Shown: piece after piece, positions 42,749-51,819 of the stretch
Layout of the letters: every line of letters starts with the position of its first letter
Numbering within the stretch: position 1 is the first letter of the stretch
Assembly (NCBI GenBank): GCA_046719715.1
Contig: JBDNCJ010000004.1
Span: forward strand, 31,494 to 95,493
Length of the DNA stretch: 64,000 nucleotides
Source: JANWWM01 sp046719715
GTDB taxonomy: Bacteria > Bacteroidota > Chlorobiia > Chlorobiales > Thermochlorobacteraceae
Direction of reading: 5' to 3'
Notes under the pieces: model-generated
Database searches by the model: none
Seen by the model: only the letters and a program-made list of their open reading frames with translations
What the model was told of the DNA's origin: nothing
Position numbers and translations under genes: made by a program

Positions 42749-42885
42749 AGTTATGAGCAGTTTAATTCTGTAAAAAATTTTGGCGTTGTGAAGTTACAAA
42801 AAGCGATGTGGCAATAAAATTTTCATTTTGAAAAAGTGATTGCGCGCACGAGCGTGCGTTTCGTTTTTCGGGAGAGTATTTTCTT

Positions 42886-42918
42886 TGAAAAAGAAAAAGG
42901 CGAATGGTTGATTCGCCT
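42886..42918 (-). terminator. Rho-independent terminator of the RRM gene
   Basis: On the minus strand AGGCGAAT, a 5-base loop and ATTCGCCT form a perfect 8-bp stem, followed by TTTTCTTTTTC. It lies 43 bases after the stop of the RNA-binding protein gene. Confidence 0.85.
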
Positions 42919-42960
42919 CTTTGTCGTCCTTACCGTCAGCAGATTGCGGAAACGCCTTGT

Positions 42961-43317
42961 TTAGTAGCGTTTGTTGAATCCGCCACGGTCGCCACGGTCG
43001 CCGCCACGGCTGAACCCGCCGCGCTCGCCACGGTCGCCGCCACGATTGAACCCGCCGCGCTCGCCACGGTCGCCGAATGGCTTCTTTTCAGGTGGTCTGG
43101 CATCATTGACGCGAAGCGGACGTCCGTCCAAATCTTTGCCGTCCATTCCCGCTTTCGCCGCTTCCGCCGCTTCATTTGAACCATATTCCACAAATCCAAA
43201 GCCTTTGCCTTGAATGATCTTCACAGAAACGACATCGCCATATGATTCAAACGCAGAGCGAAGCGATTCTTCCGTCGTGTTGTAATTGAGATTTCCGACG
43301 TAGAGTTTAAGAGACAT
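42961..43317 (-). CDS. RRM-domain RNA-binding protein with RGG tail
   Basis: A 118-residue protein with one RNA-recognition motif (about residues 3-75): RNP2 LYVGNL and RNP1 GKGFGFVEY, spaced as in cyanobacterial and Bacteroidota cold-responsive RRM proteins. The C-terminal 40 residues repeat a GDRGERGGFNRG unit about four times, an RGG box; the DNA repeats as well (about 42980-43076). Likely an abundant RNA chaperone active at low temperature. It is a single-gene unit with its own terminator. Confidence 0.92.
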   Translation of the reverse strand: MSLKLYVGNLNYNTTEESLRSAFESYGDVVSVKIIQGKGFGFVEYGSNEAAEAAKAGMDGKDLDGRPLRVNDARPPEKKPFGDRGERGGFNRGGDRGERGGFSRGGDRGDRGGFNKRY

Positions 43318-43568
43318 TTTTCGAGTCAGTTGAAGTTATTAAGATACAAGAAGACTGAACGAGGCGGAAACGAAGGACGAGAAGAGACCAAACATTAGAG
43401 GACTGATTCTCAACAGATACCACGCTACGACCCAAACAGTCGAAGGCAAATCTACGACCTTTGTTACGGCTATCCAAATTCGCAACAACTTATTTACCTT
43501 GTGATAACATTGATTTTTGCTTGTCCTTTACGAGGGATTTCTTCAACTCAACTTTCCGAATCAACTTT

Positions 43569-44225
43569 ATGAGCATCGTCATCACCAATCTTGTTTATGC
43601 TTATTCAAACGCTTCAAAGCCGATACTCGACATTCCGAAGTTTGAGATTCAAGACGGGGAACGCCTCGCGCTTGTTGGAAAATCGGGAAGCGGCAAATCC
43701 ACTTTGCTCAATGCGATTGCAGGAATCGTCGCCGTTTCGCAAGGCTCTTTGAATGTGAATGGCGTTGAACTCACGACACTTTCGGAAACGAAGCGCGACG
43801 CGTTTCGCGCCGAGAACGTCGGCTATGTGTTCCAAACCTTTAATCTGCTTCAAGGCTTGACGGCGTTTGAGAATGTGCTTCTTGCGATGAGCTTCAGCAA
43901 AAAAAAATCTGATGCGAAGTCGCGTGCCAAGCAACTCCTTGAGCGCGTCGGTCTCGGCGACAAACAAGCGCGTAAGCCGCGTGAACTTTCCGTTGGCGAG
44001 CAACAGCGCGTCGCGATTGCCCGTGCCATTGCAAATCAGCCGAAACTCTTGCTTGCCGATGAACCGACGGCGAACCTCGACGAGCAAAACACCGATTCAG
44101 TTTTGAGCCTTCTTAAAGAAGTCGCCTCCGAAGACAATCGGATATTGATTCTGGTTACGCATGAGCGCGACGTCGCCCAGAGCCTTCCCCGCTCGATTGA
44201 CCTCAAATCGCTCAACCGCACGTAG
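43569..44225 (+). CDS. ABC transporter ATP-binding protein (LolD/MacB type)
   Basis: A 218-residue ATPase: Walker A VGKSGSGKSTLLNAIAG, Q-loop YVFQTFNLLQGLTAFENVLL, signature ELSVGEQQRVAIARAI (LSVGE in place of LSGGQ), Walker B LLLADEPTANLDE, and H-loop VTHERDVA. The QTFNLLQGLTAFENV block typifies the LolD/MacB group working with FtsX-like permeases. No permease gene is adjacent, so the partner must be elsewhere. ATG at 43569 is preferred; 36 upstream in-frame codons lack conserved character. Confidence 0.88.
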   Translation: MSIVITNLVYAYSNASKPILDIPKFEIQDGERLALVGKSGSGKSTLLNAIAGIVAVSQGSLNVNGVELTTLSETKRDAFRAENVGYVFQTFNLLQGLTAFENVLLAMSFSKKKSDAKSRAKQLLERVGLGDKQARKPRELSVGEQQRVAIARAIANQPKLLLADEPTANLDEQNTDSVLSLLKEVASEDNRILILVTHERDVAQSLPRSIDLKSLNRT

Positions 44226-44354
44226 CTTTTTCGGTTTGAATCTTTTTTGAACGCGATGTGTTTGATTTTTGGTATGTTGAACCTTTACAAGGCTGTTGCG
44301 TAAAGCGCAATCGCAAAAAATCGAATTTTTCAACCCTTTGACCTTTTCAACACG

Positions 44355-45923
44355 ATGAACAAGAAAACTCTCTTCACGGCAATTGGTTTGATTTTTATCG
44401 GGATTGTCATCGGCGTTATCGCCTTGACAGGCTTGCAATTTACCGGCATTGGTAGCGCGCAAGAGCGCAAAGCGTCAGTCGCGATTGGCAACGCCAATTA
44501 CACACCAACCCCTTCTATGACCTGGCTCAAATCCATGAATCAAGCCTTCATCGATGTAGCGAACATCGTCAAGCCGACGGTCGTCAGTATTGACGTTTCC
44601 GCAAAGGCAAGCACTGCGCGTGTTCCGAACGACCGCTTTCACAATTTCGAAGGTGAAGAAGGCGAAGAAGGAGAAAAAGAAGGCGACTTGTTCAAATTCT
44701 TTTTTCGACCACCGGGCGGGCTGAACGAGATGCCGATTCGCGGCTCCGGTTCAGGCGTGATTGTTTCCGCCGACGGTTATGTCATCACAAACCATCACGT
44801 CGTTAAAGATGCGGCGGAAAAAGGCACGATTACCGTCATTCTCGACGACAAGCGCGAATACAAAGCCAAGTTCATCGGAAGCGACCCCTTAACCGACATC
44901 GCCGTCGTTAAAATTGACGCACAAGATTTGCCCGTCATCGCATTCGGAAATTCCGATAGCGTTCAAGTCGGCGAGTGGGTGCTTGCTGTTGGCAATCCGT
45001 TCAGCCTTGCCTCGACGGTAACAGCGGGCATTGTGAGTGCGATTGGCAGAAACATCGGGATTATTGGAGATAGTTACGGCGTTGAGAGTTTTATTCAAAC
45101 CGATGCGGCGGTTAACCCGGGCAATAGCGGCGGCGCACTCGTCAATGTTGAAGGCAGATTGGTTGGCATCAACACAGCAATCGCTACGCGCAACGGCGGC
45201 TATCAAGGTTACAGTTTCGCCGTGCCCGTCAATATCGCCAAATCCGTTGCCGAAGATTTAATCAAGTATGGCAAAATTTCTCGCGGATACATCGGCGTTC
45301 AAATCAAGCCCGTTGATGCCACAGCGGCAAAAGCATTAGGTCTTGCAAAACCCGAAGGCGCGTGGGTTCAACAACTCGTTAAAGGCGGCGCGGCGGAAGG
45401 CGCAGGCATCAAAGAAGGCGACGTGATTTTAAGCGTTGATGGGCGCAAAGTGTCCGCACCCAACGACTTGCAAGCCTACATTGCTCGCAAACATGCGGGC
45501 GACGAAGTCGTCGTCAAAGTCTGGCGCGACGGCAAAGAACGCGACATTCGCGTAACGCTCAAACCACGCGACGACGATAAGCAAGTTGCCTTAAATACAA
45601 AGTCTGAACCAACTGACTCCGCACCGCTTAAACTCAAAGAATTAGGATTAGACGTCAAAGATTTAACCGAAGCCGATAAAAAACGCTACGAAGTCGACTA
45701 CGGCGTGCGCGTTTCCGACCTTCAACCTTTCGGGCAAGCGGCAACGCGCGGCGTGATGAAAGGCGATGTGATTTTGGAAGTCAATAGCGAGAAAGTTCAG
45801 TCGGTCGCCGAGTTCAAATCGGTGATTGCAAAAATCAAGAGCGGCGAAGCGGCACTCCTTCGGATTCGTCGCGCCGATAAGTCCACGCAATTTGTCGCCA
45901 TTGAAATGGGCAAGAACGATTAA
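44355..45923 (+). CDS. degP: Periplasmic serine protease, HtrA/DegP (Do) family
   Basis: A 522-residue protein with an N-terminal membrane anchor or signal (about 6-28), an unusual acidic insertion NFEGEEGEEGEKEGDLF (about 97-113) before the protease core, and the catalytic triad H148 (TNHHVV), D181 (LTDIAVV) and S258 (PGNSGG). Two PDZ domains follow (about 285-385 and 430-520). It degrades or refolds damaged envelope proteins. It is a single-gene unit with a strong terminator. The acidic loop sits where Do proteases have the LA loop. Confidence 0.93.
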   Translation: MNKKTLFTAIGLIFIGIVIGVIALTGLQFTGIGSAQERKASVAIGNANYTPTPSMTWLKSMNQAFIDVANIVKPTVVSIDVSAKASTARVPNDRFHNFEGEEGEEGEKEGDLFKFFFRPPGGLNEMPIRGSGSGVIVSADGYVITNHHVVKDAAEKGTITVILDDKREYKAKFIGSDPLTDIAVVKIDAQDLPVIAFGNSDSVQVGEWVLAVGNPFSLASTVTAGIVSAIGRNIGIIGDSYGVESFIQTDAAVNPGNSGGALVNVEGRLVGINTAIATRNGGYQGYSFAVPVNIAKSVAEDLIKYGKISRGYIGVQIKPVDATAAKALGLAKPEGAWVQQLVKGGAAEGAGIKEGDVILSVDGRKVSAPNDLQAYIARKHAGDEVVVKVWRDGKERDIRVTLKPRDDDKQVALNTKSEPTDSAPLKLKELGLDVKDLTEADKKRYEVDYGVRVSDLQPFGQAATRGVMKGDVILEVNSEKVQSVAEFKSVIAKIKSGEAALLRIRRADKSTQFVAIEMGKND

Positions 45924-45941
45924 CCCTACTTTCACTTTACG

Positions 45942-45965
45942 GGGCGCACACTCGCGCCCTTTTTT
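45942..45965 (+). terminator. Rho-independent terminator after degP
   Basis: GGGCGC, a 6-base loop and GCGCCC followed by six T. It begins 18 bases after the degP stop. Confidence 0.88.
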
Positions 45966-45997
45966 ATTTCATCAACTTTGAACTTCAAGTTTGCAGT

Positions 45998-47311
45998 ATG
46001 CTCAATCAAACCAAATCACAAGTGCTTTTTGAACGCGCTAAGCAAGTGATTCCGGGCGGCGTCAATTCGCCCGTGCGCGCCTTCAAATCCGTCGGCGGCA
46101 CGCCCGTCTTTATGCAAAAAGGCGACGGCGCCTATCTCATCGATGCCGACGGCAATCGGTATATCGATTACATCGGCTCTTGGGGTCCGTTCATTTTAGG
46201 ACATAATCACCCCAAAGTTGTTGAAGCGATTTCAAATGCACTTCACCATATCGGCACAAGTTTCGGCGCACCAACGGAGTTGGAAGTTGAATTTGCGGAA
46301 CTCATCACGTCGCTCGTGCCGTCGATGCAGATGGTTCGCTTGGTGAGTTCGGGCACAGAGGCAACCATGTCGGCAATTCGTGTGGCGCGAGGATTCACCG
46401 GCAGAGAAAAAATTATCAAGTTCGAAGGCTGTTATCACGGGCACGGCGATTCGTTTCTCATCAAAGCAGGCTCGGGCGCGCTCACGCTCGGCGTGCCCGA
46501 TAGCCCCGGCATCACCAAAGGCACGGCGCAAGACACACTGAACGCAACCTTCAACGACATTGAATCCGTTAAAACACTTGTTCGAGAAAATCCCAATCAA
46601 ATTGCTTGCGTGATTATCGAGCCGATTGGAGGCAACATGGGCGTTGTGCCTGCCGATAAATCTTTCTTGCAAGACCTTCGCACCCTTTGCACCGAAGAAA
46701 ACATCATCTTGATTTTTGACGAAGTGATGACGGGCTTTCGCGTTGCACTGGGCGGCGCACAATCGCTCTATGGCATTACGCCCGATATGACCACCATCGG
46801 GAAAATTCTCGGTGGCGGCTTGCCCGTTGGGGCTTACGGCGGACGCAAAGACGTCATGAGCCGCGTCGCTCCCGCTGGCGACATCTACCAAGCCGGCACG
46901 CTTTCAGGCAATCCCCTTGCCGTGAGCGCGGGACTTGCCACGCTGAAATTTTTGCGCGACGAAAATCCCTACCCCGACCTCGACGCCAAAGGCAAAATTT
47001 TAGAAGACGGATTCAGAGAAAATTTGAGGAAACTCGATTTGAACCTTTGCCTCAAACGCGTCGGCTCCATGATGTGCCTCTTTATGACGGAGCAAGATGT
47101 AAGGGACTTCAAAACGGCGACGTCTTCCGACACGAAAAACTATGCGACATATTTTCATGCGATGCTCGAGCGAGGCATCTATCTTGCGCCTGCACAATAC
47201 GAAGCAATGTTTTTTTCCATCAAGCACGGCGAAGAAGAACTTGAAAAGACCATCACGGCGAATTACGACGCGCTTCAAGCCGTTTATCAACGCACGCTTT
47301 CGGCGTTGTAA
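45998..47311 (+). CDS. hemL: Glutamate-1-semialdehyde 2,1-aminomutase
   Basis: A 437-residue PLP enzyme producing 5-aminolevulinate in the C5 route to haem, chlorophyll and B12. Seen: PGGVNSPVRAFKSVGGTPVF, GSWGPFILGHNHP, VSSGTEATMSAIRVARGFTG, EGCYHGHGDSFLI, the PLP aspartate region IFDEVMTGFRV, PLP-lysine block TTIGKILGGGLPVGAYGG, and YQAGTLSGNPLAVSAG. The length is typical. hemA and other haem genes are not adjacent. Confidence 0.95.
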   Translation: MLNQTKSQVLFERAKQVIPGGVNSPVRAFKSVGGTPVFMQKGDGAYLIDADGNRYIDYIGSWGPFILGHNHPKVVEAISNALHHIGTSFGAPTELEVEFAELITSLVPSMQMVRLVSSGTEATMSAIRVARGFTGREKIIKFEGCYHGHGDSFLIKAGSGALTLGVPDSPGITKGTAQDTLNATFNDIESVKTLVRENPNQIACVIIEPIGGNMGVVPADKSFLQDLRTLCTEENIILIFDEVMTGFRVALGGAQSLYGITPDMTTIGKILGGGLPVGAYGGRKDVMSRVAPAGDIYQAGTLSGNPLAVSAGLATLKFLRDENPYPDLDAKGKILEDGFRENLRKLDLNLCLKRVGSMMCLFMTEQDVRDFKTATSSDTKNYATYFHAMLERGIYLAPAQYEAMFFSIKHGEEELEKTITANYDALQAVYQRTLSAL

Positions 47312-47360
47312 ATGCTAATGCTGCTATATCATTTTAGAACGTTTAACATCGCTGTCTTAC

Positions 47361-48320
47361 GTGTCTGATTCAATACATCACCTTGAAGCGCGTTTGGCGA
47401 CCCTTTCAAGCGAGCGGGAAAAACTCCCGATTCTGAATCAGTTGGCTTGGTCGTTGCGAAGTCTTGATACCCAGCGTGCACTTCGCTACGCCAACGAAGC
47501 CGTTTTGATTGCCGAGCGGCTCTCCGACTCATTTGAAATCGCCAACAGTCGCGGCGCGCTTGCCTATTGCCTTTATCGTTGCTCGCGCTATTCCGAAGCA
47601 CAGCATTATGCAGAACTCGCGCTTGCGCATTACGAGCGCCATCATCTCAAATTCCTCGTTGCCGGCACGCACAACACGCTTGGATTGATTGCCGAGCGCA
47701 CGAGCAATTACAGCGGCGCGCTTTATCATTATCAAACGTCGCTTCAACTTGCTCGTGAACTTTCCAACCAAGGCGCAGAAGCGGCGACGCTCAACAATCT
47801 TGGCATCGTTTATGAAATGCTCGGCGATTTTTCCGCCGCGCTTCAACATTACTTCGCGAGCCTCGCCATCAAACAATCTCAGAAAAATGAACTTGGGGAA
47901 TTGGCGACGCTGGGCAATCTCGGAAGCGTTTATGAAAAACTTCGCGACTACGACAACGCCCTTCGCTTCCAACATCAAAGCCTCAACCTTGCGCGCAAAC
48001 ACGGCGACGCGATGAGCGAATCGCACGCGCTTCAAAATTTATCGAACATTTATTTTCAACTCAATCAACTCGACCTTTGCGAAGCATGTTGCACGCAAAG
48101 CCTCGAGATTTCGCGCAACATTCAAGACACGCGCTCGGAAGCCGGTGTGCTTCATCATTTAGCGCGGATAGCCGCACGTCGCGGAAACTTTGAACGTGCG
48201 TTCTTGCTCTTTCGTCAAAGCCTCGACCTTGATACGCGCATTGGAAACCGTCGCGGCATGGTCGACAGCCTTATCGCCGTCGGACGCTTGCATGTTCACC
48301 GCTTCACTTCGCCCGGTTGA
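47361..48320 (+). CDS. TPR-repeat protein without output domain
   Basis: A 319-residue soluble protein starting with GTG at 47361, built from about seven TPR units of the same subfamily as the kinases (TLNNLGIVYEMLGDFSAAL, TLGNLGSVYEKLRDYDNAL, ALQNLSNIYFQLNQLDLCE). The N-terminus (NQLAWSLRSLDTQRALRYA) resembles that of the kinase at 2572. It ends abruptly at HRFTSPG, and its last 17 bases overlap the convergent cyclo-ligase gene. That suggests truncation by deletion of a longer signalling protein, although the array itself is intact. Confidence 0.75.
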   Translation: MSDSIHHLEARLATLSSEREKLPILNQLAWSLRSLDTQRALRYANEAVLIAERLSDSFEIANSRGALAYCLYRCSRYSEAQHYAELALAHYERHHLKFLVAGTHNTLGLIAERTSNYSGALYHYQTSLQLARELSNQGAEAATLNNLGIVYEMLGDFSAALQHYFASLAIKQSQKNELGELATLGNLGSVYEKLRDYDNALRFQHQSLNLARKHGDAMSESHALQNLSNIYFQLNQLDLCEACCTQSLEISRNIQDTRSEAGVLHHLARIAARRGNFERAFLLFRQSLDLDTRIGNRRGMVDSLIAVGRLHVHRFTSPG

Positions 48321-48891
48321 ACGCCATTAACCCTTTCTCCGTCATAACGGCGTTCAGGCGCACGTCGCTTTCCGTTGCAGGCACTTCGTCCAACACTTGA
48401 AACTCAAACGCCACCCCGAGTTTGAACGGATTTGAACTTAATCGCTTGAAAAATCGGTCATAATACCCTTTACCGTATCCGAGCCGATTCCCGCTTTTAT
48501 CGACGGCAAGGAGCGGCACAAGCACAAAGTCAATCGCCTCTTCCAACGGCGAGCGCGTGCGCTCCGTCGGTTCAAGCACGCCAAAAGCATGGCGCGTTAG
48601 ATGATTGAACGAGGTTAATTCAACCGTCGTCAGATTGCTTCCGTCAACAACCGGCACAAGCAATTTTTTTTGCGACGCAATGATTAATTCCAATAACGGA
48701 ATTAAATTTACTTCTTGACGATTCTCGTCGGAAAGAAACGCGTGAATGACGGTTGCGGTTTGGAATTTTTCCAACGCTTTGATGTTTTGCACGATACGCA
48801 TGCTTCGCTCTTGCCAGTCTTCTTTGGGCATGGCACTTCGCATTGATTTCATCGTTTTTCGCAATCGCTTTTTTTCTTCGTAAATCGACAT
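48304..48891 (-). CDS. 5-formyltetrahydrofolate cyclo-ligase
   Basis: About 195 residues, ATP-dependent conversion of 5-formyl-THF to 5,10-methenyl-THF. Seen: N-terminal KKRLRKTMKSMRSAM, FLSDENRQEVNLIPLL, FVLVPLLAVDKSGNRLGYGK and the signature GYGKGYYDRF. ATG at 48891 is preferred over an in-frame GTG three codons earlier. It is divergent from the FAH-family gene with a 28-base gap and overlaps the TPR gene at its 3' end. Confidence 0.9.
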   Translation of the reverse strand: MSIYEEKKRLRKTMKSMRSAMPKEDWQERSMRIVQNIKALEKFQTATVIHAFLSDENRQEVNLIPLLELIIASQKKLLVPVVDGSNLTTVELTSFNHLTRHAFGVLEPTERTRSPLEEAIDFVLVPLLAVDKSGNRLGYGKGYYDRFFKRLSSNPFKLGVAFEFQVLDEVPATESDVRLNAVMTEKGLMAFNRAK

Positions 48892-48919
48892 CTTCAACAC
48901 TTCAACGGTTAAACTTGAT

Positions 48920-49615
48920 ATGTCTTCAATTCAACTCGGCACAGAGCCGATGCCGCTCGGCACGATTTATTGTATCGGGAAAAATTACGACGCGCACGCC
49001 AAAGAAATGGAAAAACTCATTCAGCTTGACGCCACGCCCAGCGAAAATCCGATAGTCTTTTCAAAGCCCGCCGCGTCGCTCATTGAGTCAGGCGGCACTA
49101 TCAACATTCCAACCTACAATGGCACGCCGATTTCCAGCGACCTCCACCACGAAACCGAACTTGTCTTGATTGTGAGAAAAGATGCGGAAAATCTTTCGGA
49201 AGCGGAAAGCGCGACGGCGATTGCAGGGTTCGGTATTGGATTAGATATGACGCTCCGCGACGTGCAAAGCGTTGCCAAGAAAGGCGGAAACCCTTGGCTG
49301 GTTTCCAAAGGGTTTCGCACGAGTGCGGTCGTTTCGCCGATGGTTGCTTCAAGCGATTTGAAGCGCGCACAATCGCTGACGCTCGAACTCAAAAAAAATG
49401 GCGTCGTCGTTCAGCGTGGCAACACGAGCGAAATGATTTACAAATTAGAGAAAATCGTCTCTTACCTCTCGCACATTTTCACCTTGCGGCGCGGCGACTT
49501 GATTTACACCGGCACCCCCGCAGGCGTTGCCGCCGTTAAAACGGGCGACATGCTCGAGGCAACGCTCTATGAAAACGGCTCTCCGCTGACCTCGCTCGTC
49601 GCCCATGTCGGTTGA
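48920..49615 (+). CDS. Fumarylacetoacetate hydrolase (FAH) family protein
   Basis: A 231-residue protein of the FAHD1/YcgM subgroup (acylpyruvase or oxaloacetate decarboxylase-like). Seen: TIYCIGKNYDAHAKEM, PIVFSKPAASLI, metal-ligand motif HHETELVLIV, GFGIGLDMTLRDVQ, WLVSKGFRTSAVVSP and RRGDLIYTGTPAGVAAVKTG. It uses Mg2+ or Mn2+ to cleave C-C bonds of acylpyruvates; the substrate is not determinable. The stop codon meets that of the convergent lipoprotein gene without a gap. Confidence 0.88.
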   Translation: MSSIQLGTEPMPLGTIYCIGKNYDAHAKEMEKLIQLDATPSENPIVFSKPAASLIESGGTINIPTYNGTPISSDLHHETELVLIVRKDAENLSEAESATAIAGFGIGLDMTLRDVQSVAKKGGNPWLVSKGFRTSAVVSPMVASSDLKRAQSLTLELKKNGVVVQRGNTSEMIYKLEKIVSYLSHIFTLRRGDLIYTGTPAGVAAVKTGDMLEATLYENGSPLTSLVAHVG

Positions 49616-50212
49616 TTAGTCTCTATCGCGGTAACTGAGCAGTTTGTATCGCCCGTTCATTTCGACGACCGAGCCGAAGACTTTCAGTTCCCACTCCTTG
49701 CCGCTCGTATCGGCAACTGTTACGCGCGTTTTGGTGTGAATAATGAACGATTGATACTTGTCTTCTCCTTCCTCAAATCGATGCGAGACATAAAAGAACT
49801 TCTTTCCACCATAATCTCTCAACGCCAGACGCAATCCCTTTGAGGAATTTCGAGCGTGATTTTCCCACGCAAAATCAATTGGGATATTCGTTTCAGGACG
49901 ACTTGCGGGGAACTCCCACCAGAGCCACTCCTTGAACTCTTTTTCAGAAATCATCATGCCGATTAGTGCCGCTGTATCTTTCTTTTCAAGCGCTTCCAAC
50001 AGATGGTCAAAGAGTTCTTGTTGGAGTTTGAACGAGTTCGACAGCACACGATTTTTGACGCTGTCAGGCAGTTCGTTGGGGTAAGGTCGCGGTTTCGGAC
50101 GTTCGAGCGGGACGTCGTCCGTTTTTGACACTTCTGTTTTGGGTGTTTCTGTTTTCGCACAACCGAGAGCAAGTGCGAGCAAGAGTGAAAAAATTAAGGC
50201 AATTGATTTCAT
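49616..50212 (-). CDS. Hypothetical lipoprotein
   Basis: A 198-residue protein with a lipobox LALGC (Cys about residue 18), a Lys/Thr/Pro linker (about 20-45) and a soluble alpha/beta domain with FKEWLWWEFPASRPETNIP, GGKKFFYVSHRFEEG and a C-terminal EMNGRYKLLSYRDRD. The layout resembles lipoproteins with an NTF2-like or DUF-type C-terminal domain, but none is recognised. It is downstream of the beta-helix lipoprotein operon but separated by a terminator. Confidence 0.6.
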   Translation of the reverse strand: MKSIALIFSLLLALALGCAKTETPKTEVSKTDDVPLERPKPRPYPNELPDSVKNRVLSNSFKLQQELFDHLLEALEKKDTAALIGMMISEKEFKEWLWWEFPASRPETNIPIDFAWENHARNSSKGLRLALRDYGGKKFFYVSHRFEEGEDKYQSFIIHTKTRVTVADTSGKEWELKVFGSVVEMNGRYKLLSYRDRD

Positions 50213-50231
50213 CGGATTGACACGTTTAGAC

Positions 50232-50265
50232 AAAAAAAGAGCGCAGACCTTGACAATCTGCGCTC
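50232..50265 (-). terminator. Rho-independent terminator of the TonB-receptor/beta-helix operon
   Basis: On the minus strand GAGCGCAGA, a 9-base loop and TCTGCGCTC (perfect 9-bp stem) are followed by seven T. It lies 26 bases past the stop of the beta-helix lipoprotein. Confidence 0.9.
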
Positions 50266-50290
50266 CAAAATTAGCAATGTTTAGGCCGTC

Positions 50291-51784
50291 TTAGTTGGTT
50301 GCCCAAATCGTCCAACCGTCAGTCCAATCGCTGTCTCCCATTGCACCAATGAAGTTGACGGCTTGGAAGAAGCCTGTTCTATCACCGGGATAGCGTGCGG
50401 TTTGGTCTCTTGGATTTTGAGTCGGGTTCGCTGCGTCAGTCAATGCTGGAGAATTTGCTGCTGGACGCAGGTCGGGCTTTGTACCGTTCATCGGGCTGCT
50501 GTAGTTGACATTACGAAGAATGCCATCACGCGAGGTGAAGTTGCGATTTCCACGACCCGCTGATTTCGTAAAGAAGTTCAAACCTGTGGTGGCGTCCACC
50601 GTGTCGTATCCTGTTGTGCCAGAGCGGCGGAATGCACCCCAAACGCCCGTGCCAACAGATGTTCCAGCTGGATTACCTAAGCCCAGCAAGCCAAGATTGG
50701 CAAAAATGCTATTGCGAACTTGGAGCGAGTCGTTTTGATATTGCGTGATAGAACCGGAACCATCAACCACTGCACCAAAGCCGCCGAAGTTCACCACAAT
50801 TTGATTCCAGTATTCGCCTTGCGAGTTGCCGCGCATGTAGATGCCATCGTTGTTATCGTCATTGGCGCGTGCAACACCGGCGCCCACCATTGTCACATTA
50901 TAGACAATTGGGCTGGTGAGCGAAGAGACGGGTGCGGAAGAACGGTTGTTGCTGCCTTGTCCATCGTTATTGACTTCATAGCCTCGGTTTGCAAGTGCTC
51001 TGTCTTGAACGACCACTGCAAATTGGATTTTACCATTATATCCGTTGTCAATATCGAGGTTATCGTCGTCGCAACCTGTGGCAACGAGGTATTTTGCATT
51101 CACATTGCCGCCGAACCATTCAAAGGCGTCGTCAGCGATATAGTGCGCTTGGAGGTATTCAAGCACCGTTCCGTTGCCTGTGCTGTTGAAGGTAAAGCCG
51201 TTGATTTCATTATCGGGCGTGATTTTTGTGCCACCAAACTCTACGCGCACATAGCGAAGCGTGCCGCTGGTGTCGTTGGGAACATTGCCTCCGTGTGCGC
51301 CTGTGTTTCCTTCACCGATGAGCGTTCCACCTGGACCGTTGTTACAGCCCAATCCGTTCAAGACGATGCCGCCCCAGTCGCCACGACGGCGGTTGCCCGG
51401 CGCGCGTTCGCTGGTGAAGACAATCGGTTCTTGTGCCGTACCATTAGCGAAAATGCGTCCGCTACGGCGGTAAGCGGAGGTTCCGGGCGTACCCGTTCCG
51501 CGAACCGTAATTAACGCCCCTTGGGTCTCAAAGTCGCCTTCAATGCGTGTGCCCGCGGGAATAATCAATGATGCTTCTTGTTGAATGTTTACAAAGCCTT
51601 TAAGCAAATAAACCGTGTCTTTGCTCAAAGTTCTTGTGCCCGTGATGTTTCCTGCTAGCTCAACACGGGTATCTGTCGGGCCAGGTCCAGGTCCAGGGTC
51701 GTTTTTTTTGTCATCACCGCAACCGATGTTGAGCGCGAGTGTTGCCATCAGCAGAAGCGAGGCTAATTTCTTGAGATGTGTCAT
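50291..51784 (-). CDS. Surface lipoprotein with right-handed beta-helix
   Basis: A 497-residue lipoprotein (lipobox LNIGC, Cys about residue 22) with a Gly/Pro linker, a short LSKDTVYLLKGFVNIQ entry strand, and a parallel beta-helix of irregular repeats rich in Gly, Asn and Asp (IIPAGTRIEGDFETQGALI, WGGIVLNGLGCNNGPGG, LRYVRVEFGGTKIT). It ends MGDSDWTDGWTIWATN, a tail typical of Bacteroidota proteins found beside TonB receptors. It starts 35 bases after the receptor gene and shares its terminator, so it is probably the receptor's surface partner. The ligand is unknown. Confidence 0.8.
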   Translation of the reverse strand: MTHLKKLASLLLMATLALNIGCGDDKKNDPGPGPGPTDTRVELAGNITGTRTLSKDTVYLLKGFVNIQQEASLIIPAGTRIEGDFETQGALITVRGTGTPGTSAYRRSGRIFANGTAQEPIVFTSERAPGNRRRGDWGGIVLNGLGCNNGPGGTLIGEGNTGAHGGNVPNDTSGTLRYVRVEFGGTKITPDNEINGFTFNSTGNGTVLEYLQAHYIADDAFEWFGGNVNAKYLVATGCDDDNLDIDNGYNGKIQFAVVVQDRALANRGYEVNNDGQGSNNRSSAPVSSLTSPIVYNVTMVGAGVARANDDNNDGIYMRGNSQGEYWNQIVVNFGGFGAVVDGSGSITQYQNDSLQVRNSIFANLGLLGLGNPAGTSVGTGVWGAFRRSGTTGYDTVDATTGLNFFTKSAGRGNRNFTSRDGILRNVNYSSPMNGTKPDLRPAANSPALTDAANPTQNPRDQTARYPGDRTGFFQAVNFIGAMGDSDWTDGWTIWATN

Positions 51785-51819
51785 TGATTTGTCTCCGATT
51801 TAAGGTTAAAGATTAGCGG

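Noticed and set aside
50720..51514. A 264-codon plus-strand frame
   Set aside because: It is antisense to the beta-helix lipoprotein; Val- and Cys-rich shadow translation with no motif.
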